From positions 372,439,175-372,503,174 of the forward strand of contig NC_066583.1 of assembly GCF_024323335.1 (NCBI RefSeq): DNA of 64,000 bases. Direction: 5' to 3'. Shown here in pieces: positions 24,626 to 37,336 of the stretch. Source of the DNA: Lathyrus oleraceus. Lineage: Eukaryota > Streptophyta > Magnoliopsida > Fabales > Fabaceae. The notes below the pieces were generated by a model. It saw only the letters and a list, made by a program, of their open reading frames with translations. It had not been told where the DNA came from and did no database searches. How positions within the stretch are numbered: position 1 is the stretch's first letter; each line of letters opens with the position of its first letter. Both the position numbers and the translations under genes were made by a program.

Positions 24626-26377
24626 TGTAACACCCCAAATAAAGTAAAAGAATTATTTAATTAAGTTGATAATATTATTTTAGTAATTTAATTAAATAAA
24701 ATGGAATTATTGGATTATTATTATTATTAATTGGAATAATAATTATTGGAAAATATATAAGTTGGGATAAGAGAAAGATTCTCATTTTTGGAACAGAAGA
24801 GTTTCACGTGAAGTTGGAAAGCTGCAGAGAAGAGGAAAGAGTTGTAGAGTGAAGGTCGAAGAACGGAAAAGCTGAAGCTTGGAGAGTGCTCAGAACTTCC
24901 TTCAATCCAAAGAGGTAAGGGGTCTGAACCTTATTAAACGATAATATGCGAGCAATTTCATGATATATGTTAGATTGTTGATAAATTTGGGGATTTTAGG
25001 GAGATTGGGAAAATTGGGGTTTTTGGATGGAATCTGTCCGATCTGTGAGTTTTGTAGAGTTATACGCCTTATAATCAAAGTATGTTGTGTATATATGACT
25101 GTTGAATGTCGAGATTGGGTTGTTTGCCGGGGAGTGTGAATCGTAGCGAGTGGAGGAGCAAAGCTGCGCTGGTTTTCGTAGCAGAGGAGTTCTGTTCGCG
25201 CGCGTTCGCGGCGCGAAGCTCAGTTCGCGGCGCGAACTGAGCAGAATCCAGAGGGGTTCTGTAACGCGTTATTCGCGACGCGATCCTTCGTTCGCGGCGC
25301 GTCCTGAAGTAATTGAGAAGTTCGCGGCGCGAACCTATGTTGGCGGCGCGAACTGGGAAATACAGAAGCTGATGTTGGTGAGTTCTGAGTACGTTGAGTT
25401 GCGAGACTCTTAGTAAGTCGCTGTAATTGTATTATAAACAATTAATAGTGATTATATGATTGCGTATGAAGTGTTGATGATGAAGGGATGTTGAATTTAC
25501 ATGTTTAATTATAAATGTGTTATGTAATGATGTGAAATCGATGAAATATTGTTGTTGTTTTGTTGAGTTGTATGTTATGCTATTAATGATGATGATAACA
25601 TGACTATATGATGTTGTTGCTGCTATGTTGATTTTGATGCATGTTTGAGGCGCATGCATTCATAAAAGGCCGATGCCTAGTGATGAACGGACTGAGTTCC
25701 AATGATGTTGTTGACTCCGGGCTTGTTGAGAGGCTTGGTTCCTTACGGGGAACTCAGATTCTATGGTGACGAATCTGGGAGTGGTGATCCTGTAGTGGTC
25801 ACAAAATGGGTATACCGAGTCGTGTTGAGTCATGCATGGGTGTGTGCATTGCAATTGATGTGTTGTTTTGTTGATGTTCATGAGTTGTTGATTATAATGA
25901 TGATTTGATGAGTTGTGTTGACATGTGTGCAATATATTTATATTATATTCTGTCGTTATATTATTATTTAATAATGTAATTCTCACCCCTTCTGCATGTG
26001 TTTATGTTCATCTATGATGAGCACTGTGCAGATAAAGAGGAGTAGCTTTGTTGAGGTTTGAAGAATAAGTGTAGAGTTATTCTACAGAGTCGAGTCAAAT
26101 GCTCTGGTCATGTGACACCGGGGTTATGGGATTCGATAGCTAAATCATTATTATTTACGTTGTTTATGATGAATAATTGTTGAGATGTTTTGTTGAGATC
26201 ATGTTGGCACATTATTATGATATTTATGTTGTTGTCCGCTGCGAAGTTTTAAATCAAATAAATAACATGTTTTTGTTGTGATGCGAGAAATGATATGTTG
26301 TATGAAATGTAAACTCTTCTACATGTTGTACTCTGATAATATATATAAATATGTCGTTTGGGTAGAAGGGTGTTACA
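24626..26377 (+). repeat. 3' LTR of the deleted chromovirus
   Basis: 1752 bp, matching 19394-21145 with one substitution noticed. Carries the same GC-rich palindrome cluster at 25205-25353. Confidence 0.95.
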
Positions 26378-29300
26378 AAGTCAACTGCCAATCCATCTGG
26401 ACTTATGTTAACCTCCTCAGTATGATCCTAGGAATACAAATGCCACATCACAGGGACTTACAATGAATCCTCACATACAACAACAATTGCACTAGGCAAT
26501 GGGTATGAGTGACCAATGAGGTCTTACACTCTACCCCTTCCATGTCATGGGAACAGATGCCAACTCACAGGGACTTATAACTGGTTCCTCAATGGGAAAA
26601 CATCAATGTCACAAGGACAAAAGAAATGATCATGCACTAATGGCAAACAAAGATGATAAATGCACAACGACAATCAATGATAGTAAATGCACAATGGCAA
26701 TCAAGTAATCATGTATAAATGAATCAAGTAATCAATCACATAACTTCAAGTAGCACACTCTATAACCATTCAATGAGGCTCAAGCAAAAGGGTTTGACTA
26801 TGAAAGTCCACTGTAAGAGGTAAGTGCCGCTCTTAACCTTGCCATTGAGAGGCTAAGGTGAAGCAGATGAAAGGATATGATGTGCCTCATTGCTTCTATC
26901 TCAAGTCCGAGAGAGCATGTAAATATAAGAATGTGGGGGAGTTCAGAAAGATGGAACTCTTTCCCCGATTAGACTCGATAGATCTTGGGCTTGGATCTCA
27001 ATGCTACAACCATGTAATGGGAGCAAGGAGAAGACTCACTGAATAGTGGGAGATAGGCTACTTATCTCTTTGATCCACCAATTGCCTCGAATGAGGACTT
27101 TTCCTGCTTAGGACAAACATAAACACACACAAGCATTGCCTCTTAAGGAGGACTTCAGATAATTTGCCCGGCCAAATAACGGGCCGGGTCTCCAGACTAC
27201 ATGAAGAAGAAGGTGCAATACCTCAATGCAAGTTGCTATTTAAGCAAAGCAACACAAGTTCTTAAGAGAACTGAGCAACTAAAGGGTACCTGAAAACAAT
27301 CCAACATGATCAGCATCCCATTCATAATCAAACAACAATACAATAATCAACAATGTACAATCATAATCAAACAATAATGTGCATAGCACAAAGCTCGACA
27401 TGAACCAACATCCTACAAAACAGCCACATTAGTTTACAAGTCAAGTAAGATAATCCCAAATGTGAAACAATTCCTTTAATCATTAACTCCTTAACCTGAA
27501 AAGCCAAAAACAACTTCAAATGTAAGTAATAAGACCACTAGGACTAGCCTAGGGTCCAAAAGAGGGAAAAATCCTAAAACAGCAACCAATTCATAATCAA
27601 AGTCAAGCTATTTCAATAACAAAGGGATCCCAATTGGTCCCATATCCAAACTATACACCTATGTCAATTTGTGCACCATGTAAGGCAAAGGAAACAAATA
27701 TAAGTCACATATGAGCAACCAGCAAGATCACATCCAAAAAAATATCAAAACAACACAGTAAATTCCACAAAAATTATATCCTAAACAGGGGACATTCAAC
27801 TAGCTACATGTCAATTTTTATGCCATTTGGACTAGTGGAGCTATGGGAATTAATTAGACATGTCAAAACATGTAAAAACACAATCAAATGAAGTTCAAAA
27901 ATATGCACCAAATTCAATTAATTGGTAAACAGTGATGGTAAATGGGAAATGGATGGGACCAAAACTAAATGATAGTTATACATGTCAAGAACTACCCTAT
28001 CAATTTTCATGGTCATTGGATAAGGTATGTGGATATGGCAACATATATACAAAGGTGTCACCAACAAGGTCCAAAAAATGATAGGCAGAAGATAAAAATC
28101 CTAATCAATTTGGAAATGGATTGTAAAAATCCACAAAAATTCACAGTGAATGCTAACATGTTAATGGTGCTACATGCAAAAAATTAAGGCCATTGGCCAA
28201 GGGGAAGCATGGTAAAAAATTTGGGGAACTCAGCATATCACAAGGTGTCACATATTTCCACATTCAATTTCAATAAATCATATCTAAAAAACCAGAAGTT
28301 CAAAATTATGAAACCTATGTCAAAAATTCCAGGGAAGTGTTAAGAATTAATATCTAAAATTTCATTTAATTTGGATTATGCATGGTGATTATATAATTAA
28401 AATGGTGAGACATGTGAATTTGGCACACATCATGAACATCTCTATGGCAATTCAAATTTCTACCAAGCACTATTTTTAATTTTTATTCCATAAAAAAGTA
28501 GAGAAAAAATAAAGATCAACAAAAAAAATCCTTGAATTTTTTGGATTAAAATTGAGCATTTTGTGATTTTTAGAAGTTCTTAAATAATTATTTAATATTT
28601 ATTTGGAATTAAAATGGATTCATTTTAATTAATTTGGTGACAATGGCAAAGTGGTAATAATTTAAGCCTGGCCTTAAACGGTGCCGTATCAAATAGATGG
28701 AGTGGACGGCTGTGATTTACTCTGGCCATTGAAAACACAAAACGGAAATGGAATGAAATCGCGTGAAGCAGGATCCAGCATGGAAATTTTCCAGAAAAAA
28801 TGAACGTTCTTCAACGTTCTTCAGTGTTCTTCGCTGGGAATTTAGGTTTCGAGCAAATGGTAACGGAAACGCATGAATAATATACCGATCGAACCGGTTC
28901 GTGATCGCGAGTACGAATCTATAAGTGAAAATGTCTAGAAGTTACTATGTTCAACGAATCGAGCAAAACAACTAATGGCGTACAAGCTTCGATCGACCAT
29001 AACTCACTCAAATCGCAACGAAATTACAATCCAAAAGCTTCTACATGATCTATGATGCATACTCTACAATATCCCTAACTCAATTTTGCAAATGGTGATA
29101 ATCGAAACTTGACCTTCTTGATGAGCAGTAGCGGATTTCGCGAGATTTGAAGCGTGTAATGTTGAAACAGTCCAAGATTGATGAAGTAGAAGCGCAGTAG
29201 GATCAACGTTTAGCTCAACCGTGCTGCTATCGATGAATTCTTCAAGCTGCCATGGAAATGGAGGCTGCTTCACCAGTTGGTATCGTGGATGATTCTTGAT

Positions 29301-30814
29301 TTCACACCTGCAAACAGAACTTCTACAACCAATACAGATGATGAATTCACCAAGAGTTAGCTCAAAGATTCATGAAATTGGTGAATTGATGCAAAAAGAG
29401 TGTTGTGAAACTTTGAGAAAAATGAGAGAATTTCAGATTTTTGGCTTTTTGATTTTCTGTTAGATTGTGAAAAATGATTAGTTCCTGCAAAATTCTGTTA
29501 GATTAACCTTATATATGGATCCTTTAATCCAATAATTAACCTTAATTAGTAAAAAATGAAATTAGTGTAAACATGGTTTATGTGCATTTTGCTTTCTTTT
29601 GCCTTTTAAGCTTAGAAACATTTTCAGCAGCAATTTATCACTTTCAACAAGTTGCAAATATCATTTGGAAGCTGATAGAATTGATCTCATGTCCAAATTC
29701 CTCATATTTTCCAATTTCACTATGTGATGGTAATGTCATGTATTTTCAAGTCCATTTCAAAAGCTAGATATCAAACCATGGGGCCTAGGCATATTATGAT
29801 TATTCCAACAATTTTCAAATGCCATTCATGAGGTGTTGCAAAAATCCCCACTCAAAAATTCCAATTATTTCACAAGTTGGACGATTTTGCCCCTGGTTCA
29901 TTTAACAGTCCAGTTGAAATTTGACCTTTTGCATTGACCACTTTTGAAGAAATCCAATTATGCACCATGAAAGTACATATTAAATGGAGTTTGTGCATAT
30001 AAAGAACTTGCAATTTGGACAATCCATGTGGTAGTTATGCCCTCCTGATTACGGGTCTTTTTTGAAATTCACTGAGCCATATTTTGCAAACCACACATGG
30101 GATTTTCAAGTTCTGGGACTTTTTGGAATGGTAAGAACAAGATCTTCAACTTTCATGTTGGACAAATTTTTATTTGAAGCTTGTATCATGAAATTATCTT
30201 GAGGGGAAAAACTTTCCATTTTGGGCAGCTGAGATTACAGGTCCACTTGCCAACTTGGGAAACTTTCTGTCTGACTTCAATTCCTTCAACCTTGGTCTTT
30301 GAAATGCCAAATGAAGTTTATATAGACATGAATGAGGTCTTTTTAACCAATTCCAACCATCAAATCACTGATTAAATCCACAGTTGACCACAGTTGACTT
30401 TTGTTGACTTTTGGTTGACTGGGCCATGTTCTGATGAATTCCAAGCCTCTTTCACATGAGATCTTGCTTCCAAATGATATCACAAGTTATATGAACTCTT
30501 TATGAATGATCATGGTGTCCAAATTCTTCAAGAATGGCCACCATCTATTGCTCAAGGCCTGATTTGACTGTTTTGACCTAGTTAGCTTCATCTGCAAGCA
30601 ACATGGTTAGATGACAATATTTTTGTACATTTGGTTAGTAAGCATATGAAAAGCAATGATATACAAATGCAATACATGCTTGGTGATCAAGAACCACACT
30701 CACAAGGTAACCCACCCACTAGGAGGGCAGTTAGGGTATGCATTGATCCTTGAGGCCATGATATGATATGATATGGGCCATGAGGGATCTTAGGGCCAAA
30801 ATTGGGGTCTTACA

Positions 30815-30831
30815 GATGCCCCTATTTAAGG
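30815..30831 (-). other. Polypurine tract of Ogre
   Basis: The minus strand reads CCTTAAATAGGGGCATC directly before the 3' LTR start (TGTAAGACC). Confidence 0.75.
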
Positions 30832-33800
30832 TCATTCTAGCCGGAGAAGTGAAGTTTAGAAATCTTCATCTCGACGCGGTAGAATGGACTTAAATAATAG
30901 TAATGAGACGAATTTTGGTCCCTAAGAGACCTCATAATGCAGATGTATGCATGCAAAAGCAAATTCTGTGGGGAATATATGATTCGCACAGAAGAAAGGA
31001 CGATCCATCGGAGTAATACACTCACTAGGAACAGAGACTCTAATAAGACTCTTATTGGGGCTCTATTAGGGGATAGTAAGGAAAGAATGCGTGAGCAGGA
31101 CACGACTTTGATTAGGGATACAAAACTGACACGGCGTGAATTAGACACGACTCCGAGTAGGGATAACAGACATCGGACTGGAGAACTTGCTGGGGAAGCA
31201 AAGGACTCGCACTGGGGAATAAAGAATTCCAAAGGAAAATAAATCCATTGGAGAGACACAAGCTGACTCCTGGGGAGAAGCAACAGGAAACTCCACTGAG
31301 GAAGCACCAAAGAAATGAAGATGTTACCGGTATAAGGGCAACAAACTCAGGAAGAATGAATATCTAAGACCGGTATAAGGGTGAGAGATATCAATCAACC
31401 GACATCTGAGAAAGACCAACAAAGGGTACAACACTCAGGAAAATCTAACTCCACAAGGGACCAAGGTCATAATAGGGAGTAGAAAGGAAGGAACACCAGG
31501 GATACCGAGGTATATAATAGGTGACCGACCGACGTGAATTGGTATATATGCCAAAACACTCATCATCCGAAAGGAGGGCTTGAAAAAGCAAATCAACTTA
31601 AAGGATGGACATTCGAATCCACAACAGGAAAGCGAATCTTACTCAAACTGGGGACACAAACCCAAAGAGTACATGAGATATAATATCCATTACCGGCAGA
31701 CCGTGGATAAGATACTCGCATGAGACATATTATCTATTACCGTCAGAACGTAGATAATAAACTCGCATGGTAAGAAACACCAGAGATACCGAAGTATATA
31801 ATAGGTGATCTACCGAAGACGTGAATTGGTATATATGCCAAAACACACATCCGAAACACAAACAGGTTAAAGGATGAATATTCGATTCTACAAAGAATAC
31901 GAATCTTGCTCAGCTGGGGAAAATCAACAAAGGACTCCAACTAAAGAGCGCATGAGACATATTATTCATTACCGGCAGACCGTGAATAATATACTCGAAA
32001 GGAAAAGACACCAGAGATACCGAAGTATATAATAGGTGACTAACCAAAAAGAGAGACAATCGTTACCAAGCATCCGGGTAAACGAAAGATAACTCCAAGG
32101 GATAAATTGCAAGCATCCGGCAATTATCCAACAACAAGAATAGAATATTCGACTCCGCAAAGGGAAATAACGAATCTTACTCGACCAGGGAAACACAAAA
32201 GGCTTCAACTGAAGAGTGCATGAGATATATTATCCATTACCGTCAGAACGTGGATAACATACTCGAATGGAAGATTATCCTTAACCGGGTTGTAGGTTGT
32301 TTATAGGATAAAATCCGAAAACGTGAATTGGTTTGTGTTCCAAAACACTCATCACCCTGAAGAAAGCTAGAACAGCAGACTTGTTTATAGGATGGACATT
32401 CGATTCCACAAGGAATGCGAATCTGACTCTGCGGAGAAAACAATCAAAGATTGACTCGAGAGTGAACGAGATATAATATCCATTACCGTCAGAACGTGGA
32501 TAGAATACTCACAAGGAAGATTATCCTGAACCGGGTGGTAGGTTGTTTATAGGATAAAATCCGAAAAGAAAGGCATTGGGATACCAAATTAGGTATATAA
32601 TGATGACCAGTCAAAGGGAGCAACAGACATTACCAACAAGAGGGTAAATGAAAGAAGACTCGCTGGGATGCATTGATGAAAATCAATGATCCGGGGAACA
32701 CAATCACTGACAAAAGGTGAAAGGACCCGCTGGGGATAAAATTGCTAGCATACGGCAATTATCCACAAAAGACTTGCTGGGGATATAAGTGCTAATCTGA
32801 GCAACTTATCCAAGCAAAGGAAAATCAACATCAAGAACTGGATGAAGATATCCACAAAGAGGGAATTGTCATCGGTTGGGATGAACAACAAAGTTAACTC
32901 TGCAAGGAGAGAACAGGGTTTATGACTACCGGTTTGTAGAAAAACCGCAAAGATAGGACTTACGACTGCTGGTTTGTAGGCAGAAGGCCAAAAGATGGTG
33001 GGGTTGACCACAAAATTAGGGTTTACATCTACCGAATACGAGGTAGAAGACCAACAACTCCGCGTGGGGATAGAATAAATCACAAATCCGCACGGGAAAC
33101 CAAAATAGGGTTTATAACAAACCACAAACTGCTGGAGAGCAGGAAAATAGGATTTACGACTACCGACTATCAGGTAGAAAACCAACAACTCTGGCTGGGG
33201 ACTAAAAGGTATATAACCACAAGTTCTGCCAAGAAACCAGGAAAATAGGACTTACAACTACCGGTATAAGGGTAGAGGCCAGAAATCGACTCTTGCGGAG
33301 GAATGAAAGGTATATAACCACAAATTCCGCCAAGAGGACAAGGAACAATAGGGCTTACAACTACCGGTATAAGGGTAGAGGCCAAAATCGACTCTTGCGG
33401 AGGAATGAAAGGTATATAACCACAAATTCCGCCAAGAGGACAAGGAACAATAGGACTTACAACTACCGGTATAAGGGTAGAGGCCCGAAGCTACTCCGCT
33501 GGGGAACAACCCACTGGGAAGCACAAGACATTTGACAAATGTCAATTCAGGAAAGATCCGAAAAGACAGACTGAATCAAGACACGTCCTAATGAGGATAT
33601 AACTCAAATAGGAACCTCCAGCCCAATATATGTGTTGGGAGGGAAACAGAAGAAACCGTCATCCACGAGGGAATATCTCGGTGGGGAACTGTAGGAGGAC
33701 AGACAGACATTTTCTGCTTATGGGCTGACTCTATATGGAGAGATTAAACACCCGACATCTGCTTAGGAAGATCTATAACGATCTATATCACCATAGCAGG

Positions 33801-35559
33801 GAACAACAAACAAAGGATATATGGCAAAAATGCAACATGAATATCTGAATATTTTATGAGTATGCATGAATATGCGTGATTTATGTTTGATGAATGCTGA
33901 CAAAACAGACATATCTAACACAACAAGTTCAGGAACAAACGTCCGGTATTATACTTCCAGGGGAAAAACCAACTGGAAAGCCAATTCCGCTGGAGATCTA
34001 TATGCTATAAAGCAAAGATCTGCGGGTCCTGCTGGGAAGCAGAAGCAAAAGAATCAGAGATATCAAGAGAATACCAAATCTCTGAGCACTGGATCAGCGA
34101 TCACCCCAACTGGGGCACAGAAAGTCGCAACAGGCAAAGAGCCACAAAGACAAATCTGTCGGGGAACAAGAGAATCTCAAAGTCCCGCAGGGGATCCTAG
34201 CAAACACTGCTATGGAAACGGATCCAACATAACTCCATTGGGGGAACAACCCACTGAGGGAGCAAAGGTCACTCGGGTAGAGTTTGGCTGCATAAGCAAC
34301 TCTACTGGGGATATCATCAACTACTCTCTTGGGGAACAACCCACTGAGGAATGACAGCACCAAACAAGTAGATTCTGCAACAAACCACTCTACTCGGGGC
34401 GAACACGCATCTGACGGATCACATCGGCAGATTCTGCAACAAACCACTCTACTCGGGGCGAACACACATCTGTCGGATCACATCAGTAAACTCTGCAATA
34501 AAAGCCGCTCTACTGAGGATCGAAAAGTAATCAGGAAATCAATACAATCTCTGGATGACGGAGCTATCAACCGACCATACCGGGGATTGAAAGAGGTTCA
34601 ACAGGCAATATTGCCACAACAACCACTCTGCAGGCAAATGCTGGAGAGAGATGGATGAAAATACTGGGATATCAACCCGATCAACCACGGAGTAGGAAAA
34701 TAAATCCTGCTCTGCTGAGAATAACAACCATTCTGATAGAGAGAAAATAAACACCTCCACTGACGACTTTGCCGGGGAAAAGGTAAAGTACCGGGTATCA
34801 AACCACTGACTTACCGAGTCTTCCAAAAGGAGAGCGACCGTGCTGAGAAAACAGATAAATCCGCTGGCAACCGCGCTGGGGAGAGTGACAACAACTCTGC
34901 TCGCGACTGCAATGGGGATATCAATAACAGCTCTACTGTGCCGAGGAGACAAATAAAGTCCGGGGATAGCAGTCCACTGGAGAAAGTGACGAGGCACTAA
35001 GGTGGCAAACCATCAACCGCCGAATATTCCACAAGGAAAGCATCCATGCTGGGGAAAACTGCTGTTGGAGAACACTGACTCTTCAACAACACTCTACTTG
35101 GGGAATAACCCCACCGACAACTCGACTTGCGATTATGCTGGCAACTCACTTGGGGAGAAATACGGGATACGGGGATATCAACCCACTAACCACAAATTTC
35201 TGAACGACTGAGCAATCAAGCCGGGGAGAGACTACTGCTGGAGAACAGACTGAGTCTTCAATACACCACTCTGCTTCGGGGAGTCAAAATCCACAGAAGC
35301 TCTGCTTAGGGAACAACCCCAACAACCAAATCTCTGTTTGGGGAACAACCCCAACAATCAAATCTGGAGAAGAAGGATACAAACCAAACCAGGAGTATGA
35401 ACAAATGTCTTACCAGTTGGAAACCATGCCACCCTTGGGAGAGCACTGAGAATTTCTTTGAGTATCCTTTTATCATTTGTGAATGTTCACTTTGTTTAAA
35501 ACAATAATTTTGAAAAATTTTGTTTTTAAAACAATGATATTTTTATCAATTAAAACATG
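30832..35559 (-). repeat. Ogre 3' noncoding region rich in tandem and dispersed repeats
   Basis: 4.7 kb between the pol remnant and the 3' LTR without a recognisable gene. It holds degenerate units of about 230-270 bp at 31670-32540 ('gagatataatatccattaccg', with 'cgtgaattggtatatatgcc'). Units of about 102-103 bp lie at 33261-33500, marked by 'ccggtataagggtagaggcc'. A unit of about 59 bp is repeated at 34371-34490. The motif 'ctggggaacaaccca' recurs throughout 33490-35360. Pea Ogre elements are known to have a hypervariable repeat-bearing 3' UTR that has given rise to satellite DNA. Long open frames here are by-products of the repeats. Confidence 0.75.
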
Positions 35560-35564
35560 CAAAA

Positions 35565-37294
35565 TGTAACACCCTTCTAAATACCCCAAATATTCAATAA
35601 CAACAACAATTAATTATCAGAGTAAATACACAAACAAGGGTGTCACATCTTCGAATCACATCATTCATCATAACAACTGTCATGCTCTTTTATTATATCA
35701 ACCATGAAACATTTCAAAAATACGCAGCGGATAGAATTCAACCAACTATTCAAAACACATAACGTTTTACAAGTAAAAGGTTCAATAACCAACAATAAAA
35801 CAATTAAACATCCCGTCCCGATGTTACATCTATCAGAGCATGACCCACTAAAACCACTCTAGACTTCGAGCACTAGCTTCTACTCAACTCACTGCTCGTT
35901 ACCTGAAAAATATAACTGTAAGGGTGAGTTCCTCAATCGATATAACAAATATTATAAATCATCATGTTATGTTAAGTAACTTTACACGTTAATCACCCAC
36001 ATCATATCATGCATTCAGTAGCAGCATATTCAACTCAACATCATATTCAAACACAACGTAAATGCAACTCAAATGAGACTCGACTCTTCATGCATGTGGT
36101 ACCATTTGGAGTAAAACTCCCAACTTAAAATCATTGCCAGTTTAGTGGGCATCAAGGCATAAGCCTTCGACTTTCAACTTAAAAATTTGCCAATCCAGGC
36201 CAACGTGGTGTGAGCAAAAGCCCCATAATTTTGCCAATCCAGGCCAACGTGGTGTGAGCAAAAGCCCCGACTTAATGCATATGAATGTATATGGCATGTA
36301 CGACTTGAAAGTTCAACAACATAAAACAACGACAACATAACAGCGTTTCCAGCAACAACAACTTAAAATCAACTTTGGCTCCTCAGCCTACAACTCAGCA
36401 TTTTCAACAAAACAACTTATATTCAACTTTGGCTCATCAGCCTACAACTTAATATTTTCCACAAAAGCAACTTATCAACATATTTGCATCAACATTTCAC
36501 AACATAGACTCCACGAATTTATTTATCACAATTGGATACAATAGGCCAATCACCAATTACACTTACATCATAAAAATCAACCATTTTTACATACTGCAAC
36601 AGTGTTAACCGGTTAACGCTATAGGTTAACCGGTTAACGCAGGAAAATTACACTTCCAGGCAAAACGCAACAGTGTTAACCGGTTAACGCTATAGGTTAA
36701 CCGGTTAACGCAGGCGAAACAGCAGTTCCTGCGCTAACACAAGGCAGAATGCAGAGTTTCCGCATTTTCCGCCGTTGGAGGACTTCCGGACCTCCGATTC
36801 AACTTCCGTAAAAAGCTATACGCTCAGAATTTCACAATACACTCAAACACAAATTCAATTCCAGCTTTAATACAACTTATTCAACATAATTTCTCAGCAT
36901 TCTAAATCCCAATTAGGGTCAATCGACGGCTTATCACTACCCATTACATGTTAATCGATAATACCCATTAAACGACGATAAACCCCCCTTACCTGAGATA
37001 ATCCGGCAATTCTCTAAGCTTTAGCTTTTCCGTTCTTCAACCGTGCTCTTCAGTTTTTTCTCTTGCCCTTTTCCTCTTCTCTGCAGCTTCTCAACTTTTC
37101 ACGTGAAAACTCTTCTGTTCCAAGAATGAATGAATTCTTCTCTTAATTCCAACTTATATATTTTCCCATAATAATTATTATTCCAAATAATAATAATAAT
37201 AATAATAATCCAATAATCCAATTTATTTAATTAAATTAATAAAATAATATTAACTCAATTAAATAATTCTCTTATTTTAAATCGGGGTGTTACA
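35565..37294 (-). repeat. 3' LTR of the intact chromovirus
   Basis: 1730 bp, TGTAACACCC...GTGTTACA. Contains a duplicated 'ttgccaatccaggccaacg' segment (about 36187-36265) and the palindrome cluster at 36604-36709. Its minus-strand beginning (TGTAACACCCCGATTT, TATA-like AATATATAAG, TTTCACGTGAAA) aligns with the LTR of the other chromovirus. Confidence 0.95.
36604..36709. promoter_or_regulatory. Four copies of the palindrome GTTAACCGGTTAAC in the LTR
   Basis: Perfect 14-bp palindromes at 36604-36617, 36625-36638, 36675-36688 and 36696-36709, arranged as two pairs within two 71-bp direct repeats. The identical set is at 42849-42954 in the other LTR. Each half contains GGTTAA, the core of plant GT-element sites; a regulatory role is inferred. 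Confidence 0.55.
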
Positions 37295-37311
37295 ACTCTC
37301 CCCCACTAAAA
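37295..37311 (-). other. Polypurine tract of the intact chromovirus
   Basis: The minus strand reads TTTTAGTGGGGGAGAGT directly before the 3' LTR; close to the tract of the related element at 24611. Confidence 0.9.
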
Positions 37312-37336
37312 GAGTTTTCGTCCTCGAAAACATACC

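Larger units (their letters stand above)
19394..26377 (+). mobile_element. Tekay-like chromovirus (Ty3/gypsy), internally deleted, very young
   Basis: 6984 bp. LTRs 19394-21145 and 24626-26377 are both 1752 bp; one difference noticed (C at 19610, T at 24842). TSD AAGTC at 19389-19393 and 26378-26382. The unoccupied site 'agggaagtcaactgcc' is preserved in the other Ogre LTR at about 47672-47687, which proves the insertion. PBS 21150-21165, PPT 24611-24625. Encodes one shortened gag-pol frame. LTRs are related to, but distinct from, those of the element at 35565-43539. Confidence 0.97.
18235..30814 (-). repeat. Ogre 3' LTR, interrupted by a chromovirus
   Basis: Segments 18235-19393 and 26378-30814 together match 46521-52115 almost base for base. 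The interruption is the element at 19394-26377. The short open frames inside (27969, 29064, 29573, 30181) recur in the other LTR copy and show no protein signature; they are not counted as genes. Confidence 0.95.

Noticed and set aside
27969..30375. Four 62-72 aa frames repeated exactly at 49270-51676
   Set aside because: They are the same noncoding Ogre LTR present twice; short and without a protein signature.
31670..32540. CRISPR-like alternation of repeats and spacers
   Set aside because: Repeat units are degenerate, of unequal length and part of an Ogre 3' UTR in a plant genome; no cas genes.
33293..34997. Several open frames of 80-160 codons on both strands in the Ogre 3' region
   Set aside because: Arise from tandem repeats, show no conserved domain, and conflict between strands.
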